From: Thiospirochaeta perfilievii
GTDB taxonomy: Bacteria; Spirochaetota; Spirochaetia; DSM-2461
Direction of reading: 5' to 3'
Assembly: GCF_008329945.1 (NCBI RefSeq)
Contig: NZ_CP035807.1
Coordinates: 1,674,001 to 1,738,000, forward strand
Length of the DNA: 64,000 nt
Part shown: in pieces, positions 63,475-64,000 of the stretch
Layout: the number at the start of each line of letters is the position of its first letter
Position numbering within the stretch: position 1 is the stretch's first letter
Made by a program: the position numbers and the translations under genes
The notes under the pieces: model-generated
What the model was told of the DNA's origin: nothing
Database searches by the model: none
The model's input: only the letters and a program-made list of their open reading frames with translations

Positions 63475-64000
63475 TGCCTCTACTGGGTCAACCTTTGATG
63501 CTGATCTTGAAGGGAAAAATGATATAAACGAGGCAACAAAAACAGAGTAAAAGAATACCAAAAAGAGAGTTTTAAGCCTAAGTTGTGGGTAGATCATCCA
63601 TGAAATCCCAAAATCGACGGTTGAGCCAAAGGACGATAGATCTATACCATAGATAGAGAGTGGAATAATCAAAATAACCCCTAAAAGTGATCCAAGCGTG
63701 GCTCCTAAAACCCCAAGATATAGAGCTTCAATGAAAAAAAGTCTTATTACTTCCCCTCCTGTCATACCCATTGCAGTTATTGTCCCTATCTCTTTTCTTC
63801 TCTCAAAGACAACCATTAACATAGTATTAGCGATTACAGTACTTGATAGAGCAAAAAAGAATATTGCCATTATTGAATAAGAGATATCTGCCATCTCTAA
63901 CATTGCATACCCTAACCCAACTACTGTCCAGGGTAGAGCTTCTAAAGTGTTTAGACCATTTTGTTCTAACAGGTTATTAATATCCTTAGCCTTACTCTCC
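63460..64000 (-). CDS. FtsX/MacB-type ABC permease, 5' part outside window
   Basis: The frame runs unbroken to the right edge of the window (about 180 codons; M at 63903 is internal). It has helices near IMAIFFFALSSTVIANTMLMVV, ALYLGVLGATLGSLLGVILI and LFLVFFYSVFVASFI, the family motif ERRKEIGTITAMGMTGGEVIRLF, and ends SKVDPVEALRAE. This is the C-terminal part of an FtsX-domain permease as in MacB or LolC-type systems. Confidence 0.9.
   Translation of the reverse strand, partial: ESKAKDINNLLEQNGLNTLEALPWTVVGLGYAMLEMADISYSIMAIFFFALSSTVIANTMLMVVFERRKEIGTITAMGMTGGEVIRLFFIEALYLGVLGATLGSLLGVILIIPLSIYGIDLSSFGSTVDFGISWMIYPQLRLKTLFLVFFYSVFVASFISFFPSRSASKVDPVEALRAE

Overview
This is an AT-rich bacterial chromosome segment, most likely from a free-living, anaerobic or facultative spirochaete (Spirochaetota). 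The phylum is an inference. It rests on the nifH-nifI1-nifI2-nifD-nifK gene order, an AnfA/NifA-type regulator with an N-terminal Cys cluster, two methyl-accepting chemotaxis proteins, glucan-degrading lipoproteins, a regulator that joins a sugar-binding domain to a LuxR helix-turn-helix, and attC-type integron sites of the kind known in Treponema. No rRNA or tRNA gene was seen.

Layout. 1-5.3 kb is an integron cassette array read on the minus strand: about five attC-like sites, a truncated membrane protein gene, brnTA, an AAA/DUF234 ATPase, two cassettes without a gene, and a 56-bp tandem repeat. No integrase lies nearby. 5.4-8.4 kb holds rex-serC-serA, with a Rex operator in the rex leader. 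8.5-19.3 kb holds an NYC1/NOL-like SDR, a lipoprotein, a glutaredoxin, an ECF sigma/anti-sigma/membrane protein operon, a Sua5/YciO protein, a chemoreceptor, an orphan adenine methyltransferase, an MFS-HEAT fusion protein and a 308-aa MORN-like protein behind a sigma-54-type promoter. 19.2-35.3 kb is the nitrogen-fixation region, all on the minus strand: nifH-I1-I2-D-K, a 3.8-kb island, then nifE-N-B-[2Fe-2S ferredoxin]-nifV-nifA-GNAT. The island holds a DUF4826-like gene, an integrase pseudogene, an MNT/HEPN pair and an Rhs tip with a putative immunity gene. Sigma-54 -24/-12 promoters precede nifH, nifE, nifV and the 308-aa gene.

35.5-46.9 kb holds a transporter, a DUF1266 lipoprotein and a beta-glucan locus: two GH16 lipoproteins, a regulator, a small lipoprotein and a porin. 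A GTAC-N5-GTAC motif recurs upstream of three of these genes. 46.9-48.6 kb is a yedF-cysteine desulfurase-DUF3343 module of the kind linked to selenium metabolism. 48.7-56.9 kb holds a serine hydrolase, a CapA-like lipoprotein, a chemoreceptor, a GFA protein and a GntR-ABC operon. 57.1-58.9 kb is a second cassette array (DUF4177, a MazEF remnant, a DUF6506-like gene, a lipoprotein), followed by an IS91-type element with its tyrosine recombinase, a MocR/PdxR regulator divergent from a LysE exporter, and the end of an FtsX-type permease.

How the parts may work together. NifA with sigma-54 would switch on nifH, nifE, nifV and the MORN-like gene, while NifI1/NifI2 would gate nitrogenase activity after translation. 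The glucan regulator probably controls secreted GH16 enzymes and a porin. Four genes (MFS-HEAT, ferredoxin, transposase, a small lipoprotein) are each broken at a mononucleotide run and each restored by one extra base, so base-calling error should be excluded before any of them is called a pseudogene.
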